Shown: positions 28,957 through 37,539 of the stretch, piece after piece
Layout: each line of letters starts with the position of its first letter
How positions within the stretch are numbered: position 1 is the stretch's first letter
From: Candidatus Saccharimonadota bacterium
GTDB lineage: Bacteria; Patescibacteriota; Saccharimonadia; Saccharimonadales; Saccharimonadaceae
Direction: 5' to 3'
DNA: 64,000 nucleotides
NCBI GenBank assembly: GCA_017514805.1
Contig: JAFWIP010000009.1
Location: 1-64,000 of the forward strand
Made by a program: the position numbers and the translations under genes
The notes under the pieces: model-generated
Database searches by the model: none
What the model saw: only the letters and a program-made list of their open reading frames with translations
What the model was told of the DNA's origin: nothing

Positions 28957-29646
28957 TTAGCGATTTTTGTACTTTTTTACAACAAGGGTAGTAATCTGAA
29001 GCAGACAGACATAAACTAGGAAGCCCGTCGCGCTCGCCATATAGACGCCCATCGAACGAAAATTCGGATGACAAAATAGATAAACAAGTATCGCCGAAAT
29101 CGGCATCGCACAAAGAGATATGGCGGTAATTAATATATTTTGACCGCGTGATAATCTAGCCTCTTGAAAGCGACCAATTGTCGATACTTCACTCATCAAT
29201 CGTAACAGGATTACTGAGCATAAAACCATGACGCCAGTACCAGTAGTAACCATAAAACTCATACCCGAGGCTAAACCGTAGGCGACACCAATAGCTAGTT
29301 CTATCACAATCAAAATCAATAGCGACGACGCAGAAATCTGCTTCTTTTTCTTCTTTTTTCGTTCGAGAATAATTCGCTTGCTCGCTTCGATAATACGTCC
29401 AAGCACTGCGAAACAAATCATACTAACAAAGACCGTCCAGTATAACAAACCGTCGTCGACTAAATCAGCCGTATCAACCAAGAGAAAATTAAAAATCGTA
29501 ATAAAGGCAATAACTATACCTAAAAATACGCCATATCTACGAATAAAGTCGGCAAAATCGCTACCAATATCGAATAGTTTAATACCGCAATAAATCACAA
29601 ATGCCGCTGCAATATTGGCCGCAATTACTGTCGCAATTGCATTCAT
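28957..29646 (-). CDS. Membrane protein of unknown function (229 aa)
   Basis: About seven hydrophobic helices (5-25, 35-57, 65-85, 105-125, 130-150, 170-190, 200-222). A strongly basic loop (ERKKKKKKQ) lies between the third and fourth, placing that loop in the cytosol. No family recognised. Its ATG overlaps the gpmI stop (ATGA), and galU follows after 12 nt, so it is expressed with central carbon genes. A polysaccharide or lipid-related role would be a guess. Confidence 0.75.
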   Translation of the reverse strand: MNAIATVIAANIAAAFVIYCGIKLFDIGSDFADFIRRYGVFLGIVIAFITIFNFLLVDTADLVDDGLLYWTVFVSMICFAVLGRIIEASKRIILERKKKKKKQISASSLLILIVIELAIGVAYGLASGMSFMVTTGTGVMVLCSVILLRLMSEVSTIGRFQEARLSRGQNILITAISLCAMPISAILVYLFCHPNFRSMGVYMASATGFLVYVCLLQITTLVVKKYKNR

Positions 29647-31229
29647 TCTTTTACCTCAATTATAGACGGCAGCCATGCCTCATCTGGTTCAACGCCGAGC
29701 AAATCTGCAACCGTGGCCGCCACATTTGCAAGACCAAATTCGCCTTTTGCGAGGGTGTATTTTTTACGATTCTCCGTTTCATCGACAAGCGCAAATGGAA
29801 TCTTATTGGTCGTATGCGAAGTCTTCGGGTTCCCCTGCTCATCAATTAATTCCTCGGCATTGCCATGATCGGCAGTAATAATTGTTATACCACCAAGCTT
29901 ATTGACGGCCTCGACGATACGCTTCAAACAAATATCGATTGCCTCCATGGCGATAATCGTCGGCTGCAATTCGCCAAAGTGGCCAACCATATCGCCGCCC
30001 GGATAGTTAATGCGCAGAAAATCAAATTCTTCGCTCTCGATTGCCTCGATTAATCGATCGGTGATTTCGGCAGATTTCATCCATGGACGAGTATTGAACG
30101 GCTCTTTATAGGACGGAACTTCTTCTTCGGCTTCACCGTTCGGGATATCATGAGAGTTGCCGTTAAAATAGTAAGTTATGTGACCGAATTTAACCGTTTC
30201 AGAGATTGCGTACTGACGAACACCATGATTAGATAAGTGTTTCGTAAGCGTATGCTTGAACTCAGGTGTCTTGACTAAAGTATATTGAGGAACATGCAAG
30301 TCTTCGTTATATTCCGTCATACCGACAAAACGAACATCTGGACGGCGAACGCGGTCAAAATGCGGAAAATCATTATAAGTAAAGGCTTGCGCAATCTCGA
30401 TGGCGCGATCAGCGCGAAAATCTATATAGATTACAGCATCACCATCATTAATCGTGCCGATCGGCTGGCCACCTTCGGCAACAACGAATGCCGGCATATA
30501 TTGGTCCTGGAGATTGGCTTGTTCTTTGCGATATGTTTCGATTGCTTCGGTAGCAGTCGCAAATTGACGACCTTCACCTAATACATGCGTACGCCAGCCC
30601 TGCTCAACCATCCCCCAATCATTTTCATATCGATCACAAGTAATCACCATGCGGCCACCGCCACTGGCAATTTTATAATCTGGATTACCGAGATCTTTAA
30701 TGAATTTTTCAATGCGCTGAATATATTTTGGTTCACTCTGCGGCGGCACATCGCGACCATCAATCAAAGCATGGATACGAATGCGCTTCACGCCGTCTTT
30801 ATGAGCTTGCTCAAGCATCTTTTCGAGATGCGCAATATTTGAATGAACATTACCATCACTAAAAATACCCATAAAATGCAGAGTCGAGTCATTGTCGACA
30901 ACGCGCTTCACGGTGTCTTGCCAGACCGGCTCAGCAAAAGCTTTTCCGCCCATAATAGCTTCCTCGACCGCAGCACTGCGCTGCAAGACAATTTCACCAG
31001 CACCCATCGCATTATGACCAACTTCACTGTTGCCCATGTCGCCATCAGGTATGCCTACCCACTTGCCACTCGCGTTTATTGCGGCGCAAGGATAATCCTC
31101 AATTAGGTGATTGTAGGTTTCGAGATGAGCTTTCTTAACCGCGTTGAAACTCTCGTTTTCGCGAATGCCAACGCCATCAAGAACAACCAAAACGACTGGC
31201 CCATCATAATGAAGCTTCTGTTTATCCAT
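29643..31229 (-). CDS. gpmI: Cofactor-independent phosphoglycerate mutase
   Basis: Interconverts 3- and 2-phosphoglycerate. Conserved blocks are LVVLDGVGIRENES at the start (metal Asp), GNSEVGHNAMGAGEIVLQ with the phospho-serine, HALIDGRDVPP, GGGRMVITCDRYENDW, and the metal site ITADHGNAEE near the end. 528 aa is normal. I start at the ATG at 31229: a TATAAT ends exactly 6 nt upstream, whereas the in-frame extension to 31307 would be translated through a terminator hairpin. First gene of the gpmI-membrane protein-galU-DUF167 run. Confidence 0.95.
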   Translation of the reverse strand: MDKQKLHYDGPVVLVVLDGVGIRENESFNAVKKAHLETYNHLIEDYPCAAINASGKWVGIPDGDMGNSEVGHNAMGAGEIVLQRSAAVEEAIMGGKAFAEPVWQDTVKRVVDNDSTLHFMGIFSDGNVHSNIAHLEKMLEQAHKDGVKRIRIHALIDGRDVPPQSEPKYIQRIEKFIKDLGNPDYKIASGGGRMVITCDRYENDWGMVEQGWRTHVLGEGRQFATATEAIETYRKEQANLQDQYMPAFVVAEGGQPIGTINDGDAVIYIDFRADRAIEIAQAFTYNDFPHFDRVRRPDVRFVGMTEYNEDLHVPQYTLVKTPEFKHTLTKHLSNHGVRQYAISETVKFGHITYYFNGNSHDIPNGEAEEEVPSYKEPFNTRPWMKSAEITDRLIEAIESEEFDFLRINYPGGDMVGHFGELQPTIIAMEAIDICLKRIVEAVNKLGGITIITADHGNAEELIDEQGNPKTSHTTNKIPFALVDETENRKKYTLAKGEFGLANVAATVADLLGVEPDEAWLPSIIEVKE

Positions 31230-31235
31230 AAGCAT

Positions 31236-31241
31236 ATTATA
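31236..31241 (-). promoter_or_regulatory. -10 (TATAAT) giving leaderless gpmI mRNA
   Basis: Ends 6 nt before the ATG, just after the terminator at 31250-31275. Confidence 0.65.
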
Positions 31242-31249
31242 ATACAAAA

Positions 31250-31275
31250 GCGCCATTTGCGGGGCAAGATGGCGC
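31250..31275 (-). terminator. Terminator of the candidate RNA downstream of obgE
   Basis: GCGCCAT and ATGGCGC with a 12-nt loop followed by TTTTGTATT on the minus strand. Confidence 0.8.
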
Positions 31276-31403
31276 TTTCTCGCTGCTACGCGCCCACCCA
31301 GGGGCACAAAGCAAATGTTTGTTTTAATCCGCTGTTTTTATTTTTGTATCTAGTCTCCACACTGTCCACAATCTCAGTGGAACCCCGCAGAGCGTACCAG
31401 CTT
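31276..31403 (-). ncRNA. Candidate structured small RNA between obgE and gpmI
   Basis: TTGACG (31438-31433), N17 and TAAATT (31415-31410) predict a start near 31403. The transcript begins GCTGGTACGC, which pairs with GCGTAGCAGC (31291-31282) with one mismatch, then GGGG pairs with CCCC. Inside lie a TCCAC/GTGGA hairpin and CAAA/TTTG stem. A terminator follows at once. About 120 nt plus terminator. Not 5S, SRP or 6S RNA by the motifs I know. Confidence 0.5.
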
Positions 31404-31409
31404 GTAGTT

Positions 31410-31438
31410 AATTTATCACGATTATGCTTATTCGTCAA
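31410..31438 (-). promoter_or_regulatory. Promoter TTGACG-N17-TAAATT inside the 3' end of obgE
   Basis: -35 overlaps the last codons of obgE. It has the AATAAGCAT string in its spacer. Confidence 0.5.
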
Positions 31439-32588
31439 GTAGCTCGTCGTCAGAATAATCCGTCTGCGGATCAATCTGCATAATAGTATTGCGCTCGCCC
31501 ATCTGGTATTTTTGATGATGTGCGCGATGCTTTTGCTCTTTTACTTCAAGTGTAATTACCGGAATATCCGATTCTTCTTCGGTCTCAATTGGCGCTTCCT
31601 TAACTTTGCTTGCGTCGATAATCTGCCAGAGTTCGCGAAGTACTTCAGTAAGGCCCTGATGCGCAGAGCTGGAAATCGTAAAGATTTTCGCGTCCGGATT
31701 TTGCTCGAGAATCGATTGCATTTGCATCTCAATAATCTCTTCGTCGAGTCCTTCGCATTTTGTCAAAGCAATAATCTCTGGGCGAGCGGCAAGCTCGGTA
31801 GAATATTTTTCGAGTTCAGCACGGATATCTTTATAAGATTTACCAGCGTCTTCAGAATAGACATCAATAAGATGAAGGAGAGCTTTCGTACGCTCGACAT
31901 GGCGAAGAAAACGATCGCCAAGACCCTTGCCGTCGGAAGCGCCCTCAATGAGGCCCGGAATATCCGCAATTAGAATACTATGATCGTCGACTTTTGCGAC
32001 GCCAAGATTTGGCGTGATGGTCGTGAATGGATAATCGGCAATTTCCGGCGTTGCATTCGAGACAACAGAAAGGAATGTAGATTTGCCAGCGTTCGGAAAG
32101 CCAACAAGACCAACATCAGCAAGAAGTTTGAGCTCAAGTTCAGCATCAAAAGATTCGCCTGGGTTGCCAAGCTCGGCAATCTTTGGCGTCTGGCGTGTAG
32201 AGCTGCGGAAGTGCCAGTTGCCATAGCCACCATCGCCGCCGTGAGCGACAATTTGACGGTCGCCATCAAAAGTAAGGTCAGCGATAATTTCGCCGTCGCG
32301 TTTTACGACTGTACCGATTGGCACCTCGACTTCGAGGTCTTTGCCGGATTTGCCGCTGGACTTTTGGCCAGAACCTGCCTTGCCATCCTGCGCAATAAGT
32401 TTTGGCTGGAAGCGAAAATCAATCAAAGTGTCACAATCTTTACTTGCAACAAAAACCACATCACCGCCCTTGCCGCCATCACCACCATCAGGGCCGCCTT
32501 TCGGGATGTAGATTTCGTGCCGGAAAGAGATAGCTCCGTTGCCACCCTTGCCGGCTTTAATATAAACTTTCGCCGTATCAACAAACAT
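31428..32588 (-). CDS. obgE: GTPase Obg/CgtA
   Basis: Ribosome-assembly GTPase. Residues 1-158 form the glycine-rich Obg fold (PKGGPDGGDGGKGGDVVFVA). The G domain follows with P-loop GFPNAGKSTFLS, switch II DIPGLIEGASDGKGLG and the NKxD equivalent LTKCEG (usually NKxD, here TKCE). The C-terminal tail is short (386 aa total), with HRAHHQKYQMGERN, shorter than the full OCT domain of B. subtilis Obg. A -10 (TGTTAAAAT) ends 6 nt before the ATG. Confidence 0.94.
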   Translation of the reverse strand: MFVDTAKVYIKAGKGGNGAISFRHEIYIPKGGPDGGDGGKGGDVVFVASKDCDTLIDFRFQPKLIAQDGKAGSGQKSSGKSGKDLEVEVPIGTVVKRDGEIIADLTFDGDRQIVAHGGDGGYGNWHFRSSTRQTPKIAELGNPGESFDAELELKLLADVGLVGFPNAGKSTFLSVVSNATPEIADYPFTTITPNLGVAKVDDHSILIADIPGLIEGASDGKGLGDRFLRHVERTKALLHLIDVYSEDAGKSYKDIRAELEKYSTELAARPEIIALTKCEGLDEEIIEMQMQSILEQNPDAKIFTISSSAHQGLTEVLRELWQIIDASKVKEAPIETEEESDIPVITLEVKEQKHRAHHQKYQMGERNTIMQIDPQTDYSDDELLDE

Positions 32589-32594
32589 ATCTAT

Positions 32595-32603
32595 ATTTTA
32601 ACA
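32595..32603 (-). promoter_or_regulatory. Extended -10 (TGTTAAAAT) of obgE
   Basis: Ends exactly 6 nt before the ATG; TTGGCG in the palindrome serves as -35 at 18 nt. Confidence 0.7.
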
Positions 32604-32608
32604 TATTT

Positions 32609-32624
32609 TTGGCGTTAACGCCAA
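32609..32624. promoter_or_regulatory. 16-bp perfect palindrome between divergent promoters
   Basis: TTGGCGTTAACGCCAA. Each half is a TTGGCG -35 for one of the two divergent promoters, so the site may be two back-to-back -35 boxes or an operator that controls both genes. Confidence 0.65.
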
Positions 32625-32627
32625 TGA

Positions 32628-32636
32628 TGCTATACT
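32628..32636 (+). promoter_or_regulatory. Extended -10 (TGCTATACT) of the kinase-like gene
   Basis: Ends 7 nt before the ATG at 32644; TTGGCG lies 16 nt upstream. Confidence 0.65.
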
Positions 32637-32643
32637 AATAGCA

Positions 32644-33225
32644 ATGGAAAAGAAAGATGTAAAAATCCTAGCAGTGGTAGGTATGTGCGGTAGTGGCAAA
32701 TCGACCGCCATTGATTATTTGATAGAAAAGAAAATTCCGAAGATTTATTTCGGCGGAATTATTTATAAGGCGATGGCTGAGGCCGGCATTGAGCGCACAG
32801 AAGACGGCGAGAGCGAAAAGATTTTCCGCGAGGAAATCCGCAAAAAAGAAGGCAAGGATTTTGTCGTTAAGCGCGTCGTCAAAGAGACGAAGGATTTGAT
32901 TGCCGCCGGACAAAAGCGTATCGTGTTAGACGGTCTTTATTCTTGGACAGAATACAAGATTCTTCGCAAAGAATTCCCTACCGAGATGACCGTAGTCGCG
33001 ATTGTTGTGCCAAAAGCCTTGCGCCGCAAACGCCTCGCAATTCGCCCAGATCGTCCATTCGATGCGCAAGCAGCTGCCGAGCGTGATCGCTCCGAAATCG
33101 AGAATCTTGAAAAAGGTGGCCCAATCGCAATTGCCGATTATTACGTAGATAACTCTGGTACAATTAAGGAATTCCACGAAAAATTTGCAGGACTCTGCAA
33201 GGAGATTGGTTTCCTAGATGCCTAA
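32644..33225 (+). CDS. P-loop kinase, UPF0200 / archaeal-type dephospho-CoA kinase-like
   Basis: 193 residues starting with a P-loop AVVGMCGSGKSTAID (about residues 10-24), then IVLDGLYSWTEYKILRKEF, a lid with RRKRLAIRPDRPFD, and ERDRSEIENLEKGGPIAIADYYVDNSGTI. This order matches the UPF0200 family, known mainly from archaea and related to nucleotide and dephospho-CoA kinases. The substrate is not provable here. Starts essentially without a leader, divergent from obgE, and overlaps the methyltransferase gene by 8 bp. Confidence 0.85.
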   Translation: MEKKDVKILAVVGMCGSGKSTAIDYLIEKKIPKIYFGGIIYKAMAEAGIERTEDGESEKIFREEIRKKEGKDFVVKRVVKETKDLIAAGQKRIVLDGLYSWTEYKILRKEFPTEMTVVAIVVPKALRRKRLAIRPDRPFDAQAAAERDRSEIENLEKGGPIAIADYYVDNSGTIKEFHEKFAGLCKEIGFLDA

Positions 33226-33802
33226 GGAATTGCAAATTCCAGACCGCGAAACAAAGCTACTACTCGACGAGCTCGAAAAAACTTTAGACTTGCCCGGCGA
33301 CGTAGTAGAGTTTGGCTGCTATGAAGGCGATACTTCGATTTTGCTTGCCGGCGTCTTGCGCGACCGACCAGACAAGTGGCTCTATCTTTATGATTCTTTT
33401 GAGGGTTTACCGGCAAAGACCGCTGAAGATAATAGCGCGGACGGTTGGCGTTTTAAGTCGGGCGAGCTAAAGGCGTCGCCGGATACCGTGCGCCACAAAT
33501 TCAAGAAGTACGCCCTACCCGATCCGGTTATCGTAAAAGGTTGGTTTAATGAGTTAGGCAATTCAGATTTGCCTAGCGAAATTTCTTTTGCCCTACTTGA
33601 TGGAGATTTTTACGAATCAATCAAGGCTAGTTTTAAACTAGTCGCTTCACGCATGACGAGTGGCGGAATTATCGTAGTTCACGATTATCGGAATGCAGAA
33701 TTGCCGGGCGCAGGCTTAGCCGTGAATGAATTCCTCGAAGAAAATGAAAATGATTTCGATTTTCATATTGCCGCATCGATGGCGGTTTTAGTAAAACGCT
33801 AA
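33218..33802 (+). CDS. TylF/macrocin O-methyltransferase-like SAM enzyme
   Basis: 194 residues with the class I methyltransferase start VVEFGCYEGDTSILLAGVL (SAM loop), the family hallmark YLYDSFEGLP, and LLDGDFYESIKASFKLV / GGIIVVHDY near the end (Asp pair for metal or substrate). TylF-like enzymes methylate sugar hydroxyls, often on glycolipids or surface glycans. The start lies within the end of the kinase gene. Its 3' end overlaps the convergent traX-like gene by 15 bp. Confidence 0.88.
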   Translation: MPKELQIPDRETKLLLDELEKTLDLPGDVVEFGCYEGDTSILLAGVLRDRPDKWLYLYDSFEGLPAKTAEDNSADGWRFKSGELKASPDTVRHKFKKYALPDPVIVKGWFNELGNSDLPSEISFALLDGDFYESIKASFKLVASRMTSGGIIVVHDYRNAELPGAGLAVNEFLEENENDFDFHIAASMAVLVKR

Positions 33803-34453
33803 TTTTATAAATAAGAGAATTAGAAGGTGCGCCGGATAGTAGGCGTAACCAAACCAGCGCGGAAGGCGCTTTCCTTTTTTGCCGGAATATAGTGCAATTG
33901 GAATAATCGCAAGAATGCCATACGCGAGAATATCCCAACCTTCATACTGCGCAAGCGAGACCATCATTGCAGTAAGAATAGTCGCCTGAGCGGCAACCAG
34001 CAGCACGCGGCGCTTCGTAAAGAAATAATCCGCATAGTAAAAACCAACTACTAGCAGCACGCCATGAACGCCATACTCGCAATTTAGCGCGCCAGGAATT
34101 AAGGCAACGATAGGCAATGCGATTAGCGCAAGACCACGCCGCTCGGCGAGCACTAAGGCTAAGAACGAGAATGCGAGCGTAAATAGAACATTATGCGAAT
34201 ACTCAATATGCGACACTACAGAAATAAGAAATACCGGCAATTCAGCAACGAGCGCGGTTGCGACGATTCTAAGGAAATAGTTTCGACGCGAATGAGTATG
34301 CTTGAAGCCCTCCACTAACATGAATGCGAATAGCGGAAAAGCAATTCGCCCGATGATACGAAACGGCTCTGGATCGCCAAGCAAATACAAGCCGACATGA
34401 TCGATCGTCATTGTCACGAGAGCGATAATCTGGATTGTTGCTGAGCTCAACAT
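33788..34453 (-). CDS. TraX-family membrane protein
   Basis: A 221-residue TraX-like protein with about eight hydrophobic helices. The start (SATIQIIALVTMTIDHVGLYLLGDPEPFRIIGRIAFPLFAFM) is the conserved TraX block with His in helix one and a Gly-Arg-Ile-Ala-Phe-Pro motif. TraX acetylates pilin in F plasmids, but chromosomal relatives are probably membrane acyltransferases acting on surface glycans. A TATAAT ends 6 nt before the ATG. Together with the TylF-like enzyme it may modify exported sugars. Confidence 0.9.
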   Translation of the reverse strand: MLSSATIQIIALVTMTIDHVGLYLLGDPEPFRIIGRIAFPLFAFMLVEGFKHTHSRRNYFLRIVATALVAELPVFLISVVSHIEYSHNVLFTLAFSFLALVLAERRGLALIALPIVALIPGALNCEYGVHGVLLVVGFYYADYFFTKRRVLLVAAQATILTAMMVSLAQYEGWDILAYGILAIIPIALYSGKKGKRLPRWFGYAYYPAHLLILLFIKLAFY

Positions 34454-34459
34454 AGTTAT

Positions 34460-34465
34460 ATTATA
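34460..34465 (-). promoter_or_regulatory. -10 (TATAAT) giving leaderless traX-like mRNA
   Basis: Ends 6 nt before the ATG; lies 15 bp from the -35 of the divergent promoter. Confidence 0.6.
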
Positions 34466-34479
34466 CTACGCTTCGTTCC

Positions 34480-34508
34480 TTGACTATCGCAGCATTCTGT
34501 GGTATAAT
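34480..34508 (+). promoter_or_regulatory. Promoter TTGACT-N17-TATAAT of the 34557 gene
   Basis: Same TTCTGTGnTATAATTATA core as the promoter at 3266-3294. Confidence 0.85.
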
Positions 34509-34556
34509 TATAGTATAGCTTCGCATCGATCTTTTACAATAACTGGGGGTGATTTA

Positions 34557-34880
34557 ATGAGTTTTCATATGCAGAACAAATATGAAACCAGAGAGCCGAT
34601 TGAGGTCATGGGAGAGGATTGTGTTAGAGTATTAGCCGTCTCCTTATTTCTTCTTGCCTGCTGGTTCATTATTTCGATATTCATGTTCTGTTTCAGTCCG
34701 GACAGAACACCAGTACTTTACTGGGTTTTTAGAGTCTTAAAAATAATTTCAAAATGGGGAGGAATCCTCCTTTTTATCTTATTTATCGTCTTCGAAATCT
34801 ACGTAAAAATATTAAAGAAGAAAGGCTACGGCGACGATGACGAAACTGAGACAACCGACGACGCGGAAGGCGAAGCTTAA
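34557..34880 (+). CDS. Small two-helix membrane protein (107 aa)
   Basis: Two hydrophobic helices (about 25-45 and 62-84) and an acidic C-terminal tail (DDDETETTDDAEGEA). No family recognised. The leader of about 42 nt ends in GGGGGTGATTTA, an extended Shine-Dalgarno sequence almost identical to that of the 46219 gene. Strong promoter and a clean terminator bracket it as a single-gene transcript. The topology puts both ends on the same side of the membrane. Confidence 0.8.
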   Translation: MSFHMQNKYETREPIEVMGEDCVRVLAVSLFLLACWFIISIFMFCFSPDRTPVLYWVFRVLKIISKWGGILLFILFIVFEIYVKILKKKGYGDDDETETTDDAEGEA

Positions 34881-34908
34881 GGAGCCAACTATGGCTCCTA
34901 TTTTTTTA
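34881..34908 (+). terminator. Terminator after the 34557 gene
   Basis: GGAGCC-AACTAT-GGCTCC then TATTTTTTT; overlaps the end of the convergent ATPase gene. Confidence 0.9.
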
Positions 34909-37537
34909 TCCCCTCCCTCGCGCGAAGAATAAACTTGTATGATTCTACTGCGACAGTTATCAGCAACGAATAGACAAATAGCTGAATAACTAAACCGAAC
35001 GGCATCGAAATAGTTTGGAGGAATTCCGAAAGAACGGGGACTTCCATCACGACTAGCTGGAGCAAGATTGTTCCCATGACGCCGAACAGAAATACTGGAT
35101 TAGACAATAGCGATACCTTAAAGGCGGATTGTTTTTCGCTGCGGCAATTAAAGGCATGGACGTTTTGGATAAATACCATTAGGCACATCGTGTAGCTACG
35201 AGCAACGATTATTTCTACACCAGCAACATTGACGAGATAGTAATAATACGAGAAGACGATTGCCGTAATAATTGCGCTAGAAAACAGGATTTTATGGAGC
35301 AGAGTCTTATCGAAAATCGACTCCTTAGGGCTACGTGGCGGCTCGCGGAGGATATTCTTCTCTGCCTTTTCAAAACTAAGCGCGAAATCGTGGACGCCAT
35401 CAGTTACGACATTTAGCCACAGAAGCTGAACAGCAACGAACGGCATAGGCATGTCAAAGGCGATCGCTAGACAAAAGAATACCGCCTCGGCAATATTACA
35501 GGAAATGAGGAAGTAGATGATTTTACGAATATTTGCGTAGGCAACACGGCCTTCCTTAACGCCAGCAACAATCGATTTAAAGTTATCGTCAACAATAATC
35601 ATATCAGCCGTTTCGCGCGCAATGTCTGTACCGGAACCCATCGCGATTCCGATATTAGCCGCTTTTAATGCTGGCGCATCATTTACACCATCACCCGTGA
35701 CGGCCACAAATTCGCCTTGGCGCTTAAGTGAATTTACGATATTTAATTTCTGCAATGGCGTAACGCGCGCAAATACGAGTTTGCTTGATACAAAATCATC
35801 AAATTCTTTTTCGCCGCGACGGAAGTATTTTTCGACTTCTTCGCCATGCGTTACTTGCTCGGAATTTTCCACCAGCGAAAGATCACGAGCAATCGAAAGC
35901 GCAGTCAGTGGGTGGTCGCCAGTAATCATGAGGACCTTAATTCCCGCCGTGCAGCATTCGCGAATTGAGGCGACCGCTTCTTTGCGAATCGGATCGATGA
36001 AAGCAACGAAGCCCATGAATTTTAGATTCTTAATATCCTTATCAGTATACTTCTCTTTTTTAGCAACTTTCGCAGAAGCCAAGGCAATAACACGATAACC
36101 CTCTTGCGCAAGCGCCTCGTTTTGCGAGCGAAGCTTTTTCGCGTCTTTGCCGCGAGCAAAATTTACTTCGCTACAAAAGCTCTCAACAACCTCAGGCGAA
36201 CCTTTTACGGTGCAAAAAGTCTCACCATCTTGTTCATAAAATACCGCAGAGTATTTATTCTCCGACTCGTACGGAATACGCTCAATAATTTTAATCCCAC
36301 GCGTATTGATGCCTAATTTTTTACCAAGTACAAGAAAGGCAATATCGATCGAGTCGCCAATGTGTTGGCCATTATCAATTGAAGCCTCATTATTTAACAC
36401 ACCGAGAAGGCCAATTTCCTCGGCATATTCCATAACATTGCCTGTCACTTTGCCAGTCGTACTAAAGCCAGTGCCAGAAATCTGATATTCTTCCCCATTC
36501 GGAAGCACGATTTTCTTCGCGGTTTGCTGATTAACTGTAAGGGTGCCCGTTTTGTCTGACGCTATTACAGTACAGCTACCGAGCGATTCGGCAGAGTTAA
36601 GCTTGCGCACGACGACATTTTTCTTCGCCATGCGATTCGAAGCAATACTGAGCGCCATCGTTAGGGCCAGCGGCAAGCCTTCCGGCATCGCAGAGACAGC
36701 AAAGGCAATCACGGTCAGAAGAATTTCTGTATACGGTACACGTTTTACGATTAGAAGCGTCGTCAAAATCGACGCAATTATCAGAATCATGACCGTAATT
36801 TGGCGTGAAAGCTTCTCGACGCGCAACGTGAGCGGAGATTTTGCTTTATCGGTGTTGTTTAGACTGTCAGCAATCTTACCTAGCTCAGTCGCTAAGCCTG
36901 TTTTTACAACAATCGCTTTTGCACGCCCGGAAACTACTGCCGTACCAGAAAAAGCCATATTGCGCTGGTCGCCAAGTGTCGCGCCAACCTTACGAATTGT
37001 TTCGGGATGCTTAGCGATTTGTACACTCTCGCCTGTTAGCACCGATTCGTCGACTGAAAAATTATGCGTTTCAATTAGACGCATATCAGCAGAGATTTTA
37101 TCGCCAGATTCAAGCAATACATAATCTCCAGGAACTAATTCTTCGGCATTTATAATTTGTTCTTCACTATCGCGAATTACTTTGACTTGAACCTTGATGT
37201 AGTTTTCCAGTGCCGCCGCAGTATTCTTGGCACGATTCTCCTGGTAAGTACCCATAATAGCATCAACCAGGATGATAAAGGCAATAATGACTGCATCAAT
37301 TAATTCACCAGCGATTAGTGAGGCGACAATCGCCACAACAAGCAGCATAATCATCGGATCAATAAATTCGCGCAAAAAAATCTTTATGATACTATCTGGC
37401 TTCTTTCTCGGAAGGATGTTAGCGCCATATTTCTCGCGTCGCGAGCGCACCTCACTATTTTTTAGCCCTAATTCACTTGTGCCGAATTGAAACAAAATAT
37501 CGGCAATATCCCTATCGTAAAACGATTCGTCATTCAT
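34898..37537 (-). CDS. Cation-transporting P-type ATPase (P2-type, calcium-like)
   Basis: 879 residues in P2-type order: N-terminal GTSELGLKNSEVRSRREKYGAN, A-domain TGES, helix four with AMPEGLPLALTMALSIA, phosphorylation site DKTGTLT, N-domain, then MITGDHPLTA and TGDGVNDAPALKAANIGIAMG. The PEGLPLALT motif is of the plasma-membrane calcium pump type. It probably exports calcium or a related divalent cation. It follows the PcsB-like gene by 2 nt and is probably co-transcribed. The two in-frame starts MNDESF are four bases apart from that stop, with no strong ribosome site. Confidence 0.93.
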   Translation of the reverse strand: MNDESFYDRDIADILFQFGTSELGLKNSEVRSRREKYGANILPRKKPDSIIKIFLREFIDPMIMLLVVAIVASLIAGELIDAVIIAFIILVDAIMGTYQENRAKNTAAALENYIKVQVKVIRDSEEQIINAEELVPGDYVLLESGDKISADMRLIETHNFSVDESVLTGESVQIAKHPETIRKVGATLGDQRNMAFSGTAVVSGRAKAIVVKTGLATELGKIADSLNNTDKAKSPLTLRVEKLSRQITVMILIIASILTTLLIVKRVPYTEILLTVIAFAVSAMPEGLPLALTMALSIASNRMAKKNVVVRKLNSAESLGSCTVIASDKTGTLTVNQQTAKKIVLPNGEEYQISGTGFSTTGKVTGNVMEYAEEIGLLGVLNNEASIDNGQHIGDSIDIAFLVLGKKLGINTRGIKIIERIPYESENKYSAVFYEQDGETFCTVKGSPEVVESFCSEVNFARGKDAKKLRSQNEALAQEGYRVIALASAKVAKKEKYTDKDIKNLKFMGFVAFIDPIRKEAVASIRECCTAGIKVLMITGDHPLTALSIARDLSLVENSEQVTHGEEVEKYFRRGEKEFDDFVSSKLVFARVTPLQKLNIVNSLKRQGEFVAVTGDGVNDAPALKAANIGIAMGSGTDIARETADMIIVDDNFKSIVAGVKEGRVAYANIRKIIYFLISCNIAEAVFFCLAIAFDMPMPFVAVQLLWLNVVTDGVHDFALSFEKAEKNILREPPRSPKESIFDKTLLHKILFSSAIITAIVFSYYYYLVNVAGVEIIVARSYTMCLMVFIQNVHAFNCRSEKQSAFKVSLLSNPVFLFGVMGTILLQLVVMEVPVLSEFLQTISMPFGLVIQLFVYSLLITVAVESYKFILRAREGIKK

Positions 37538-37539
37538 AC

